Shown piece by piece: positions 17,366-27,392 of a stretch of DNA of 64,000 bases. Below the pieces are notes generated by a model. That model saw nothing but the letters and a program-made list of their open reading frames with translations, was not told the origin of the DNA and did no database searches. Source of the DNA: Anabaena sp. WA102 (GTDB taxonomy: Bacteria > Cyanobacteriota > Cyanobacteriia > Cyanobacteriales > Nostocaceae); NCBI RefSeq assembly GCF_001277295.1, contig NZ_CP011456.1, positions 5,460,001-5,524,000 on the forward strand, in the 5' to 3' direction. The position numbers and the translations under genes were made by a program. Every line of letters starts with the position of its first letter. The first letter of the stretch is position 1.

Positions 17366-17773
17366 CTAATGGTCAAATTCACTTGGCAATTTTTGAATAA
17401 CGAAGTCTAGAACTAAAGTAGCCATCTCCAATGCCTCCTCAGCTTCGGATCTTTCCGGCTCAATTACATCCCCTGGATATCGAAATTCCGTTGCATAAGG
17501 GGTCAAAGTATCCGCTATATCTTTTAAATCATGAAACCCAGGTTCAAACAATGAACAGATATCTAACAAAACATCCAAATCATGGGTTTTTTTGACTACC
17601 TGCTCTTGATATGTCAAATAAGCCTTTAATGCTTTTTCGGCAGCCTGTTGACAATGGTAAACAACAGCATCCAACAGAGATTCTTCATTATTAAGTAACA
17701 CATACGCAGCCTTTAAATCTCGCTGGCTCTTGATTAACCACTGTCTAGTTTCTGCAAATTTTGCGTTATCCAT
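17366..17773 (-). CDS. HEPN-domain toxin of an MNT/HEPN pair
   Basis: 135 residues, all-helical. The family-typical segment VVYHCQQAAEKALKAYL near residue 40 marks the small HEPN proteins that pair with MNT nucleotidyltransferases. Such HEPN proteins are RNases or RNase-like toxins, and their partners neutralise them by nucleotidylation or masking. It overlaps the end of the MNT gene by 8 bases and is transcribed second. No canonical R-x4-6-H motif is obvious, so RNase activity is uncertain. Confidence 0.85.
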   Translation of the reverse strand: MDNAKFAETRQWLIKSQRDLKAAYVLLNNEESLLDAVVYHCQQAAEKALKAYLTYQEQVVKKTHDLDVLLDICSLFEPGFHDLKDIADTLTPYATEFRYPGDVIEPERSEAEEALEMATLVLDFVIQKLPSEFDH

Positions 17774-18092
17774 ACAGGAGTTTACCCTGACTTATTACTT
17801 GATTGACTAGTGAGTTGGCTACACTAGCCTTGAGTTCAACTTCTGAGCGGGTCATCACCAGAATATCTTTTGGAATACCAATACCACGCAAAGCTTTGTA
17901 TGCCTGACGCGCTCGACGATAGCGTGGTTCATCTGATTTTGAGATAATCACTAATAAGTCAATATCGCTATCCTCGGTCGGTTCACCGTAAGCATAAGAG
18001 CCGAACAAAAAAATCTGTTCTGGTTCGAGCGCGCTCACCAGTCGGTTAGTAATTTCATTTAGAAACTGAGTGCTTAAATGCTTGGCAGCCAT
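17766..18092 (-). CDS. MNT-domain nucleotidyltransferase antitoxin
   Basis: 108 residues. The minimal nucleotidyltransferase motif is complete: LFGSYAYGEPTEDSDIDLLV near residue 30, with the GS helix and the D-x-D metal-binding pair. In this family the protein modifies or binds the adjacent HEPN toxin. It is the upstream gene of the pair. The whole pair lies between two copies of the same dispersed repeat. Confidence 0.9.
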   Translation of the reverse strand: MAAKHLSTQFLNEITNRLVSALEPEQIFLFGSYAYGEPTEDSDIDLLVIISKSDEPRYRRARQAYKALRGIGIPKDILVMTRSEVELKASVANSLVNQVISQGKLLYG

Positions 18093-18176
18093 AAAATTTA
18101 ACTTATTCTAATACTTTCTTTAAAATACACTAAACACGATGGGGCAATGAACTTTTGCAAAATTTTGAACAACCAA

Positions 18177-18313
18177 AGCGATCGCTATGATTAATATTAG
18201 TATAGATTAGGCTGGTTTTAGAGAATTCCTTGCAGCAGCGCTGACGCGATCGCTATGAGTAGTATTTTTAGAAAAGGTAAGTATAGATTAGTATGGCTGG
18301 TTTTAGCGATCGC
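18177..18313. repeat. HIP1-bounded composite repeat
   Basis: Its left half (18177-18254) matches 17192-17269, and its right part (18239-18313) matches 19386-19461 almost exactly. All three lie in spacers of the two toxin-antitoxin pairs. The remaining part of 18093-18441 holds no gene. Confidence 0.85.
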
Positions 18314-18441
18314 CCTTGGCTTATCTACTATAATTTCTGTGAGGATAGCGTAAGCGCTGCTGCAAGCAGTTCGCTACTATTGTCCTTAGTAGTCAAGGGA
18401 TTGTGGTTACACCTCTTGCTGTACCTTCAGCCGGTGACAAG

Positions 18442-18876
18442 TCAGAATCTCTGATGCGGGTCTGAAGATAAACTATCTAAAAACTGACTCGGTGTAACAA
18501 TCAAGATATCTCGAAAAGGATGCAGTTCTAATAAGTCTTTGTCTCCTGTGATAATATGAGTGGCATTTCCAGAAATGGCTAATTCTAAGAATTTATTATC
18601 TTTAGGATCTCGACAAATATCAATTGTTTCATTAATTGTGATTAATTCTGTTTCTCTGGCTAAACTGGCTAAAAAGTCTTCACGAATTTCTCTCGATAGA
18701 TAGCGGTCAAATTTTGGACGACTGAGTACATCAATTAATTCTGATAAAATCTCCACAGAAATTAAGATTACTCTGTTTTGTTTGGCTTCTCTAAGAGCTT
18801 GCATTGTGGTAGATTTAGAGAAGATTAATGCACTGACAATTACATTTGTATCAATTACGATACGGTTAGTTTTCAT
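18442..18876 (-). CDS. PIN-domain toxin (COG1569-like)
   Basis: 144 residues. The acidic residues of the PIN RNase active site are visible: IDTNV near residue 8, E-L-x-x-V-L after ISVEILSEL near 43, DPKDNKFLELA near 92 and TGDKDLL near 112. Such toxins cleave RNA and are held inactive by a small upstream-encoded antitoxin. It overlaps that antitoxin gene by 11 bases and is second in the operon. Confidence 0.9.
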   Translation of the reverse strand: MKTNRIVIDTNVIVSALIFSKSTTMQALREAKQNRVILISVEILSELIDVLSRPKFDRYLSREIREDFLASLARETELITINETIDICRDPKDNKFLELAISGNATHIITGDKDLLELHPFRDILIVTPSQFLDSLSSDPHQRF

Positions 18877-19087
18877 CGTTGAGAATAGATTCTAAAATTT
18901 CTGGGGTCATTCCGTTAGCAATGGCTTGTTGACTCGCTTCTTCCATGATATCTAAGAGTGGTTTTTGACTGACTGCTTTTTGCAGCATTATGTTGAGAAA
19001 TATTTGGATTTTTTGCTGTTTTTCTGGTTCTGCTTCTCGGTACGCTTTGGCAATTTCTGGCTCAACTTGAATGGTAATGTTTTCCAT
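18866..19087 (-). CDS. antitoxin of the PIN toxin
   Basis: 73 residues, acidic and helical (ITIQVEPEIAKAYREAEPEKQQKIQIFLNIML begins after residue 3). It resembles the short cyanobacterial proteins that precede PIN-domain genes. No classical RHH or AbrB motif is clear. The 11-base overlap with the toxin gene supports translational coupling. Confidence 0.8.
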   Translation of the reverse strand: MENITIQVEPEIAKAYREAEPEKQQKIQIFLNIMLQKAVSQKPLLDIMEEASQQAIANGMTPEILESILNDEN

Positions 19088-19552
19088 GATAAGTTACAAG
19101 TTCATTAGTCTAGTTTTATTATAGCGATCGCCAGCTATTTCTGTTTTACAGTATTACCTATCCTGAATTATCTTAATCTCCTCTTCTGTTAACCTATACA
19201 ATTTGTACACTATAGGGTGTGTTGGCTAGTGTTAAGGATGTTTTAGATGAGATGCAAGCATAGGAAATGAGAATTTCAGACCGGCTGTATGTGCAGGTTT
19301 TGACTTTAGCACAGGAAAAGAAAGTTTGAGGATAGGTAAGGTAATTTATCTCGTGAGCAGTTGTTAGTGAGATTTCAATGGCGAACTGCTGACGCGATCG
19401 CTATGAGTAGTATTTTTAGAAAAGGTAAGTATAGATTAGTATGGCTGGTTTTAGCGATCGCTCTAGTACAATACGGCGTAAATTTCCAAAGACATTTTCC
19501 GCTCCCCGCCTAGAGGTGATTATCAAACGTAATATCACAATAGAAGCGAACT
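19088..19552. other. spacer with repeats and no recognisable gene
   Basis: The right part (19386-19461) is the repeat also found at 18239-18313. The left part contains short broken frames, for instance ending VKDVLDEMQA near 19255, that may be gene remnants but cannot be named. Confidence 0.5.
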
Positions 19553-20611
19553 CTACCAGGCACTAACTCTTAAAATCTTATGCCTAATTAATTGATAAGC
19601 ATAACCTAAAGAATGAGCAATCGGCATTGTTAATAAAACGATTCCACATAAAAACCAGCGACTTAAAAAGGATGGTATTTTACCTTTATCACCTCGCCAA
19701 ATTTCTGACTCGAAACTAGTTCTTGATTTTAATGTGACTCGCAGACTTTCTAAAAATGGTAATAACAGCCCTAAGATAACTAATATTACCATAGGTAGCC
19801 CCAGTCGAGGAAACAGTAAATCAATTAACAACAATAAAGTTATTGATGATATTACCAAAAATGGTACTATGCCTCTTATTTGGGACTTAATAGAGTGTTT
19901 AATGCTGGTTAAATAACGACCTCGACCGTATTTAAAATATTGAATATAGAGAGACTTGAATGTTTTTCGGGGATAGTACCAAACACGGATTTTGGAACTG
20001 ATGTAGATTGCATTTTGGTCTTTTTTAAGTAGTTTTTGGTTGAGTTCCGCATCTTCATTAGCAGTTGCTTCTGTTGAATAACCTGATACTTCTGTCAAAG
20101 CCTTCTTCCAAAAACATCCTAAATAAACAGTTTCTGCATAACCGTTATAATTTGGGTCTCTATATTTTGCTCCTCCACTGCCTAAAATACTCTTGGAACT
20201 TAGAGCTATTCCCGCTTGAAAAAGTGTGTTAGCCGCAAAACGTTGCGCTCCACCAACATTTAGAGCTTTGGATTCTAGTAATGCTTCGACACATTTTTCT
20301 ATATAGTCAGGAGCGTAGTCTGAATGAGCATCGGCTCTAAGGAAAATATCACCCGTGCATTCCTGTAATATGAGATTTAGTCCAGCAGATTGAACCTTTA
20401 AAGGGTTATGTATGAGTTTAATTCGGGAATCTTGTGTAGATAATCTTTTTACTATCTCTTGAGTGTTGTCATTACTCCCACCATCAGCGATTATGACTTC
20501 AATTAAATTCTGATATTCTGTTGCTAAGAAACCTTTGATTACTCGTTCTATATTAGCTGATTCGTTGTAGGTGGGAATGGCAAGAGAAATGGTGGGTAAA
20601 TTATCTAACAT
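19553..20611 (-). CDS. GT2 glycosyltransferase with C-terminal membrane segments (ExoA-like)
   Basis: 352 residues. The GT-A fold of family 2 is clear: AIPTYNESANIERV near residue 10, DGGSNDNTQ near 44 and the metal-binding DAH after FLRA near 92. The acceptor-site motif is NEDAELN near 185. Two to three hydrophobic segments at about 245-350 anchor it to the inner membrane. It probably adds a sugar to the lipid-linked repeat unit of the exopolysaccharide. It is the last gene of the minus-strand cluster; donor and acceptor are unknown. Confidence 0.88.
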   Translation of the reverse strand: MLDNLPTISLAIPTYNESANIERVIKGFLATEYQNLIEVIIADGGSNDNTQEIVKRLSTQDSRIKLIHNPLKVQSAGLNLILQECTGDIFLRADAHSDYAPDYIEKCVEALLESKALNVGGAQRFAANTLFQAGIALSSKSILGSGGAKYRDPNYNGYAETVYLGCFWKKALTEVSGYSTEATANEDAELNQKLLKKDQNAIYISSKIRVWYYPRKTFKSLYIQYFKYGRGRYLTSIKHSIKSQIRGIVPFLVISSITLLLLIDLLFPRLGLPMVILVILGLLLPFLESLRVTLKSRTSFESEIWRGDKGKIPSFLSRWFLCGIVLLTMPIAHSLGYAYQLIRHKILRVSAW

Positions 20612-20660
20612 AATTTCTTATTATTCCTTTGAGAAAGCACTCGTAATTATCTTAAGAGAA

Positions 20661-21713
20661 TCATACAATTTTGTTCATAATCTTTGAGAGATAATCATCC
20701 GAGTGATGTTTTTGGAAATATTTTACCGATTCCCAGTAAAGAAATTCGTATTCGCTTACATTCATGCTAAACAAATGGTTAATGCACTGTAACAGTGCCG
20801 ACTCATCATTAAAGTTAACCATAAATACAGATTTTAATTCTTTTAAATAAGCGAAGGCAGGAATATCATTTACGATTAGTATCTTCCCAAATTTTAACGC
20901 TTCTGGTATGACAGCACTTTGCGTTGAAAAAAAGTAAGGAACTACTACAAAATGTGTTGTATGTAACAAAAAAATCTTGCCAGAATTTGTCATGTAGCCA
21001 GGAAATTTAATTATTAATTCTTCGTCGTAATTTACATCTATACCTATGTCACGACCGCCACGAATAAATCGAGCCTTACCTGGGTAATTCTTACTGATAG
21101 AATTGACAAGTGATATAAAACCTTGAGGATTTTTATCTTTTGCTATCGTACCAAGCAATGAGAAAACTTTGTAATTATCCCAAGTAAGCTTCAACTGTAA
21201 TAAGTTTTTTTGCAAGTTTGTCTCTAACTCAGATGAAAATGTCAAATTAACCTTAATAATTTTTTGGATTTCAACAAATTCTTTAGCTCTAGTTAATGCT
21301 TCATCACTTGGTATTAAAACCTTATCCGATAATTTGGCAAATAATAAATTACAATAATAGACTAGCAATGCTTTAATAGGATTAATTCTTCCTGGTTCAT
21401 ACTTAGGTTCATGCATTAAATAAATTATTTTCAAATTTTTAGAAAATAATTTACTTATGATTCTTAGTATGCTTGATAAAACTAAATAATCAAATTGAAG
21501 TGCAAACAAAAACAGTGCAATACTATTATCTGCCTCTAAGCTTGCTAATTTTTTTCCCACAGATACAATTGTTTTATTCTTAAAAACAGATAGATAATTA
21601 ACATTATAATTACTACTATCAACATATCTATTATTTTTTAAAACTGCATAATATGAGTCAGAAAAAGGCTTTAGGTTAGGATTTTTGGGGTTGACAATAT
21701 ATATGTACTGCAT
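20661..21713 (-). CDS. GT4-like glycosyltransferase
   Basis: 350 residues. The sequence is more AT-rich and less conserved than the housekeeping genes. GT-B features are visible: LMHEPKYEPGR near residue 115 (acceptor-side loop), FSLLGTIAKDKNPQGF near 185 (start of the C-terminal lobe) and QSAVIPEALKFGKILIVND near 270, where the donor-binding E-x7-E motif is normally placed (only one glutamate is obvious). No membrane segment is seen. It lies 49 bases upstream of the GT2 gene in the same direction. Confidence 0.75.
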   Translation of the reverse strand: MQYIYIVNPKNPNLKPFSDSYYAVLKNNRYVDSSNYNVNYLSVFKNKTIVSVGKKLASLEADNSIALFLFALQFDYLVLSSILRIISKLFSKNLKIIYLMHEPKYEPGRINPIKALLVYYCNLLFAKLSDKVLIPSDEALTRAKEFVEIQKIIKVNLTFSSELETNLQKNLLQLKLTWDNYKVFSLLGTIAKDKNPQGFISLVNSISKNYPGKARFIRGGRDIGIDVNYDEELIIKFPGYMTNSGKIFLLHTTHFVVVPYFFSTQSAVIPEALKFGKILIVNDIPAFAYLKELKSVFMVNFNDESALLQCINHLFSMNVSEYEFLYWESVKYFQKHHSDDYLSKIMNKIV

Positions 21714-21985
21714 GGGTTTATTGATGATAATAATCCAAATGGTTTTTAGTGATGTAGTAATTTGAGATAGGAAAACAAATTTTACTTGCTATAAAAAATG
21801 ATTATTATCCTATAATTATGAGCAAAGCAAGAGATAAATAACTAAATCACACTACAACAAATAGACATTTCCGAAAATTAAATATATGTGGACTAAAAAC
21901 CTTGTAGGGATGTTTTCTGGAATATCCTTACATTCATTATCGGAGATGTCTATTGTATTTAAACTAAAGTGATAATGTGATTAGA

Positions 21986-22810
21986 TTACATTTCTTTGTT
22001 ATGAGATGCTATGGTTTTCTGCTCAACTGTATTACTTTTGTATTTTGAATATAAAAAATTGATCAATTTCAGTCTTAAATAAGTGGGTGTATTGTGAATA
22101 CAAAAGTGCAGCAATCTCTTTAATAAGATATTTATTTCTGACGGAAATGAGTTGGGTGTAAAATCTAATTTATACTTATCAATAGGAAGATTGTAAGTTG
22201 ATGTTCTTAACAATTTACCACCATCAATAATGTGTTCTCCATAATCAAATACAGTTTCATAGACACCATAAAAACTCAGTCCTCCTTGCTCACGCGCTCT
22301 GGAACTACCAGAATTTTCAAACTCCCATATACTCTCACCCTCTTTAATCAAAGATAAAAGTGAAGATTTTTTCCATATAGAAGCTTGAAGAGATGCTAGA
22401 TATGGCATCATCATATCGTATCTACCAAATAAACTATCTTCATTTTCTGGATAAAAAGGTTTTGGACGACGGACAAGTCTAAGAGAGTCAATATTTTTCC
22501 TGATGATAAATTCTAGACAATTCTCTATTTGCAGTTGATTTATTTTTTTGCGGATAATAAAATCATCTAGTGTTAACAGGACGTACTCAGTATCAATCTG
22601 ATTAATCCATTCTAATAAGCACGAAGACCAACTTAGATATTGACCCTTTCTATTTACAAGAGTTTTACTCCTTTCAGAAAGCAAAGAGTCTGTTCCTAAA
22701 TAGACTGGATATGGGCAATCAGACCAATATTTTTCGAGAAAATCAAAGTTTAGAGTCCACAAGGATTTGTATTTATCTGATGAACAAATAAGAATTGAGA
22801 GCTTTTGCAT
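21986..22810 (-). CDS. glycosyltransferase-like protein of the polysaccharide cluster
   Basis: 274 residues from ATG 22810; the upstream TTG at 22849 adds 13 doubtful residues. It begins with a Rossmann-like strand (KLSILICSSDKYKSLW) and has a candidate metal-binding motif in YVLLTLDDFIIRKK near residue 83, as in GT-A enzymes. SLRLVRRPKPFYP and an ENSGSSRAREQGG loop follow. It resembles uncharacterised enzymes of O-antigen loci. The exact function is unknown. It is AT-rich like its neighbours, which suggests horizontal acquisition of this part of the cluster. Confidence 0.6.
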   Translation of the reverse strand: MQKLSILICSSDKYKSLWTLNFDFLEKYWSDCPYPVYLGTDSLLSERSKTLVNRKGQYLSWSSCLLEWINQIDTEYVLLTLDDFIIRKKINQLQIENCLEFIIRKNIDSLRLVRRPKPFYPENEDSLFGRYDMMMPYLASLQASIWKKSSLLSLIKEGESIWEFENSGSSRAREQGGLSFYGVYETVFDYGEHIIDGGKLLRTSTYNLPIDKYKLDFTPNSFPSEINILLKRLLHFCIHNTPTYLRLKLINFLYSKYKSNTVEQKTIASHNKEM

Positions 22811-22903
22811 ATGCTGGTTAGAGGGTGTTCTAAAATTTAAAGACTGCAATCATGAATATTAATTGATTGAAAATCAATAGCTTGAATTATAATACCCATC
22901 AAC

Positions 22904-24040
22904 CTAAAAAACTAATACTCGGGTTATTGAAGGATGATTATAAACGAAAAATGAATAAAAATACATTAAAGAAATTGCTAAAAACATACTTATGTTAACT
23001 ACTTTTCTACCTATGTCTTTATTTGAGAATAATAAAGCTAACGCTATTATGATTAAAAAATTTAAATAATATTCCAAACGCAATGCAATAATTGGAGAGT
23101 AAGAGTATAACAAACAAGAACAAAATAGGATAAAACAAATTTTTATGAGTAAATTAAATGTAATGTTGTGATACTGAAAAAAGGTTTTCTTTAAAAGAAT
23201 TATCATAATAATTAAAAAAGCATCCATTATCATTTTATAAGTTAATTTTTCTACTCCTTCATCATTAACTATGTCATATCCTGAGTATATTTCTTGAGAA
23301 GTATTAAAAAAAGATTGACCAAAGATAAAAATTATAGATACAAACAATAATAATGAAAGAAAAGATGAGGGTTTCGATAATCTTCTGATTTGGAAAATAT
23401 TAACAAAAAACAAGCATATTAATAGATATAAGCTTGACATATGAGCAAAAAACTGAAATATAACGAAATAAATAACATAGAATCTATTATAGAGATTTGA
23501 TTTTATCTTATTGGCATTGCTAAAGAGAAATTGTGAAATGGAAATAATATTCAAGAAAATTGCTATAGCTAGTCCTTGCCTCAAAAAATTTGCTGTCATT
23601 AGTATCCCTGTATTTGTAAATACCATGAATGATATAGTGAGCAAGAGTGAATTAGGGCTAAAGCTAGTCAAGAATGAAACACCAATAAAAATTAGACTTA
23701 TTATTGTAAATTCAGTTAAAACCAGTAGTAGTGTGTCATTGCCAGTGATTACAAAATAAAACTTCATTATTAGCTGTAGTAAAATATCAATTTTTGGAAA
23801 ATTAATACTCCATAGTTCTTCTAGAGATAGAGTCTTTGCTTGCTGATGAAAAATATTTGGGTCTAGATTTGGATCATCATATATATTTCTAAAACCAAGA
23901 AACAAAGACCACCCAAAATACAAGAAAAATAATGACCACAAAATTTGTATTTTATTGAATTTGATAATATTAATTAAAAAGTATAGAAACAAAATAATTA
24001 TAAAGTATAACGTAGGAAAAATTCCAATAATGTCTGCCAT
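22904..24040 (-). CDS. EpsG-like polysaccharide polymerase (Wzy role)
   Basis: 378 residues with about ten or more membrane segments and few charged residues. FLRQGLAIAIFL near residue 152 matches the conserved arginine-containing segment of EpsG-type polymerases, and the periplasmic loop after the second helix (FRNIYDDPNLDPN) is also typical. It would polymerise lipid-linked repeat units in the periplasm. Very AT-rich. It lies between the DUF268 methyltransferase and the glycosyltransferases. Confidence 0.75.
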   Translation of the reverse strand: MADIIGIFPTLYFIIILFLYFLINIIKFNKIQILWSLFFLYFGWSLFLGFRNIYDDPNLDPNIFHQQAKTLSLEELWSINFPKIDILLQLIMKFYFVITGNDTLLLVLTEFTIISLIFIGVSFLTSFSPNSLLLTISFMVFTNTGILMTANFLRQGLAIAIFLNIISISQFLFSNANKIKSNLYNRFYVIYFVIFQFFAHMSSLYLLICLFFVNIFQIRRLSKPSSFLSLLLFVSIIFIFGQSFFNTSQEIYSGYDIVNDEGVEKLTYKMIMDAFLIIMIILLKKTFFQYHNITFNLLIKICFILFCSCLLYSYSPIIALRLEYYLNFLIIIALALLFSNKDIGRKVVNISMFLAISLMYFYSFFVYNHPSITRVLVF

Positions 24041-24157
24041 TTTTTATTTTAGGTATCTAAAATTGACTAGAGATAAAAGTGAGTGAAAGTTTAACCGTTT
24101 AGGGATACAAAAAAATAGACAACATGACAATCCACGAACTCACTACTAAAACTAAAT

Positions 24158-24341
24158 GGCTCTTCGGTACTTGTTATGCTAAATTATTTTTTTTAAATCC
24201 CAAGATCCTTGTTATATAAGGATTTTACATTAATTTATTGGTTATTTTGACAAATTTGGTATCAAAAACAATAAAATCCTTTATTTATATGGGTTGTGGG
24301 GTAAATAAACTCATATTTGGCATAAAAGGTACGGAAGAACC
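24158..24341. mobile_element. 184-bp ISL3-like miniature element with 8-bp target duplication
   Basis: The left end GGCTCTTCGGTACTTGTTAT and right end (complement GGTTCTTCCGTACCTTTTAT) are inverted repeats of the ISL3 type. Direct AACTAAAT flanks both sides (24150-24157, 24342-24349). No coding capacity. Confidence 0.85.
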
Positions 24342-24384
24342 AACTAAATTTAGTCTAGATTTGGTTTTTTCCAGTTAATTGTTA

Positions 24385-24532
24385 AGTAATTGGACAAAAA
24401 TATTTACAGTCATTGCGAGCGAAGGGAAGCAATCACAACCCTTGGAATTGCTTCATTTCACTTTGTTCTATATGGCTAACGCCACGCTGCGCTAACGCAA
24501 TGACATTGTGTAATTAATTCTGTCTCACTACT
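24385..24532. mobile_element. 148-bp TA-flanked miniature element (AGTAATTGGACA family)
   Basis: The ends AGTAATTGGACA and TGTCTCACTACT are imperfect inverted repeats bordered by TA on both sides. The inside carries a strong palindrome (tcattgcgagcgaaggg, then cgcaatga). Other copies are at 36193-36424 and 38788-38935. The rest of 24041-24805 holds no gene. Confidence 0.8.
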
Positions 24533-24805
24533 TAATACTCAAAAATGCTACAGTGGGCTGCCAATTGTCTTTTGGGTATTTCTTATGGAATTTGAGCTAT
24601 AGGATAAATCACTCCCAAACCCTGCTAAGTAAGAACTTTAAGACTTAGAAAAATGTTATGAGGTACAGTTAATCAATCTTCCGTATTTAAGAAACTAGTT
24701 TATTCTTCTTGTTACTGTACTTGTTAACAGTAAAAACTGCTATATAGACTAAAACTAGATAAACTTCTTTTAAAATTACGCTATCATTCAACAACGCCTA
24801 CATTT

Positions 24806-25633
24806 TCACAATTTATCAGTTGATAATTTTCTAAGATAAAATAAACCACAGCCATAAATTATATCTGGAACTTTTGCGGTGTTAGCATTTTCGTAAAAAT
24901 CATCCTTATCATCAATGTAAGAAAAAGAAATCAGATCATAATCTGCCTTAGTAAGGGAGAGAATAGTTTCAACAGAGAACACACGATGTCCATTAAATTC
25001 AACTCTCTCAAAACCAATAGGAACTGATAACAATAAAGTTCCACCTGGTTTTAATAACTTTGTTAAAGAAGTCAAACCTTTAATATGCCCTTCGGGATCA
25101 ATTGGATCTCCATATCGCCCCAGTCCAAAATGCTCTAATGCATGTAAACAAGAAAGAGAATCACAAATGTTGACTGGTACGCTTTCCGATTGCATCAAAT
25201 CAGCTTGACGAAAAGTCATACCGGAAACATTTGAAGCCATAGGTCTAACATCGAGAATTTCAATATCACGGAAAGTCAGCACATGGGATACAAAACCATC
25301 AATTCTTGAGCCAACATCTATGTGATGCTCTGGATTATTTTGATAAATCTTGCGTGCTGCCCATAGGTCTTGGTGAAAATAATGTTTAGTGATATGACCA
25401 GCCCCTTCATATCTGTCTATCATACATGGAAATAGATTTCCTATAGCAATAGCTCGATTGGATTTCTGACTTTCCAAATAAAATTTTAGGAATTGAGAAA
25501 TATAAATAGGAACTCCTCTGAAAAATGAAATCGTATTAAGAGGAGTAAATCCTAATTCAGAAATAACATGATAAACTATCTTAAGATTATAACGTATTCT
25601 AGGTATCAATGATTGGCTCATATTTTTGTTCAT
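24806..25633 (-). CDS. DUF268 / class I SAM-dependent methyltransferase
   Basis: 275 residues. The segment HHIDVGSRIDGFVSHVL near residue 102 is the SAM-binding motif I of the DUF268 family. IEILDVRPM follows, then DSLSCLHALEHFGLGRYGDP near 162, which is also characteristic, and LKPGGTLLLSVPIG near 195 is motif III. It presumably methylates a sugar of the polysaccharide. Start ATG 25633; ATG 25621 (MSQS) is an alternative. It follows the flippase gene in the cluster. Confidence 0.85.
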   Translation of the reverse strand: MNKNMSQSLIPRIRYNLKIVYHVISELGFTPLNTISFFRGVPIYISQFLKFYLESQKSNRAIAIGNLFPCMIDRYEGAGHITKHYFHQDLWAARKIYQNNPEHHIDVGSRIDGFVSHVLTFRDIEILDVRPMASNVSGMTFRQADLMQSESVPVNICDSLSCLHALEHFGLGRYGDPIDPEGHIKGLTSLTKLLKPGGTLLLSVPIGFERVEFNGHRVFSVETILSLTKADYDLISFSYIDDKDDFYENANTAKVPDIIYGCGLFYLRKLSTDKL

Positions 25634-25687
25634 GTTTGTTTTGAAGATGAATAATAGGACAATTATCTCTATTTTATTGGTGAGTTA

Positions 25688-27154
25688 CTAAAAACTTATT
25701 TTACTTAGCATAACAATAATTGTTTGCTTATAAATATTGATAAACCAACCAATTAAGATCATTACATGGATTGTAGAAATAATAACCATAAACTCAAGTT
25801 GAGAAACTAATAATCCAATTAGTATACATATCAGAAACCAAATTAAAGGAAATATTAAAGATTTTAGCCAAAACCATTTAGGTAAATTTAACAGTTTAAG
25901 TCCTGAGAAAATCATCAGCCAAGTTAAAAGAAATCCAATATTACCTGCCACAGCGCCTAAAAAACCGAATTTGCTTGCCCCAATAGCAATCAGTGTTAAT
26001 GAAAAGCACCCACTTATCAACTGAATGCTCATCACTAGCCTGGGGGCAATACTCAGGAGGATGAAGAATCCCACAGCATTCAGTGAAAAAAGTCCATAAA
26101 TTAATGTCGCAATCCTAAAAGCTATTATAGTGCTTTTAGTAGCTGCACCTGCAAACATTAAATGCATGACTAATGGGGCAAACATAAACAGCCAACCAGC
26201 AGAAACAAGGGCAAAGAGAGCGTTCACTTCCAGAGCCTGTTTTATCTTTTGGGTAAACTCTGGATGACCCATACTATCGTTTTCTGAGTAATTACTCAGA
26301 ACTGGGACAAGAGGCTGAACAGGTAATGCTGAAAATGAATTAATTGCCGATGTTGCATCAGTAATTCCAGCATACATTCCCAAGGTTTCAGAACCCAAAA
26401 AATAACCAACAATCAGCCGATCCCCCCTACTGAATACAGCAGTCCCTAATGACATTAACCAGATAGTTAAGCTGTAGTTAGCAATTGCCATAACCTTTTC
26501 TGTTTTCCAAATAGGCTTTAGGCTGACACCACGAATTAGAGATAGTACCACCCAAATATGACTTAATAATGTTACTATTGTAGTCAAAGCTTGCCACTGC
26601 ATGAGTGCTACCGTCCGACCACCAAACCAGGCTACACCAAACAGCCCAAAACTCAGCAAAAAATGCTGCATCGTATTCAAGATATTTAGTAAACTATAAC
26701 GCTGGTAAGCTTGCTCTATACCTATTAAAACTTGTTGAAATAATTTTGCCCAGATAACGAGTCCACCAATCTGTAACGCTTGTACAACTACTGAATGTTG
26801 TATTTTTCCTACTTTAGGAAACAGATCAATAATACCATCAGCACCAAAGAAAAGAGCGATCGCCGCGAGTGTAGCTAGTATAAGCATACCCCCGATGGTA
26901 ATGGTTAAAGTTTGCGATAACCCATTGACATCTTCCTTTCTTAAGTCCTGGGAAACAAACACAGTAGTTGCTGTAGCAAGACCAGCCTCAGCTAAAGCAA
27001 CAATTGTAATTACAGTGCAAGAAAGTGTCCACAAACCGTATTCTTCAACGCCAATCAGGCGAATTAGTAAGGGAATTGTCAGGATAGCCAATCCAATTCG
27101 GATAATTCCACCAGCGGCATTATATAATCCATTCTTTAAAAAATTGTTATTCAC
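25688..27154 (-). CDS. oligosaccharide flippase (Wzx/MATE-like)
   Basis: 488 residues with about 12-14 membrane segments. The N-terminus NGLYNAAGGIIRIGLAILTIPLLIRLIGVEEYGLWTL is typical of polysaccharide flippases. It would move the lipid-linked repeat unit from the cytoplasmic to the periplasmic side. It starts with GTG at 27154. Its base composition is closer to the chromosome average than that of the polymerase and glycosyltransferases downstream. Confidence 0.92.
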   Translation of the reverse strand: MNNNFLKNGLYNAAGGIIRIGLAILTIPLLIRLIGVEEYGLWTLSCTVITIVALAEAGLATATTVFVSQDLRKEDVNGLSQTLTITIGGMLILATLAAIALFFGADGIIDLFPKVGKIQHSVVVQALQIGGLVIWAKLFQQVLIGIEQAYQRYSLLNILNTMQHFLLSFGLFGVAWFGGRTVALMQWQALTTIVTLLSHIWVVLSLIRGVSLKPIWKTEKVMAIANYSLTIWLMSLGTAVFSRGDRLIVGYFLGSETLGMYAGITDATSAINSFSALPVQPLVPVLSNYSENDSMGHPEFTQKIKQALEVNALFALVSAGWLFMFAPLVMHLMFAGAATKSTIIAFRIATLIYGLFSLNAVGFFILLSIAPRLVMSIQLISGCFSLTLIAIGASKFGFLGAVAGNIGFLLTWLMIFSGLKLLNLPKWFWLKSLIFPLIWFLICILIGLLVSQLEFMVIISTIHVMILIGWFINIYKQTIIVMLSKISF

Positions 27155-27291
27155 CTAAAGCATTGCCATTTGATAGAAAAGTTCCGGTTGATTATTTATT
27201 TTCTGAGCCGCAATTAATGTGGATTAAAAACCAATCTAATCTTTTGTTTTATCCCATAATTAGCCGTAGCTGTCCCCTACTCCGACCATTC

Positions 27292-27358
27292 ATGATCCTG
27301 ACTAGCCTCTTCAACCAAGTCAGCCATGCCCTGGGAATCCAACAGTGTGACTGGGTTA
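27292..27358 (-). pseudogene. fragment copied from the Wzc-type kinase gene
   Basis: About 67 bases (agcctcttcaaccaag in the middle) repeat the wzc region around 29095-29155 with several mismatches. The frame is broken. It lies between the flippase and Uma2 genes, about 1.7 kb from the source. No other gene is supported in 27155-27392. Confidence 0.75.
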
Positions 27359-27392
27359 GTAAGACTCTTATCTTATCCAATGTATTGCTTAG

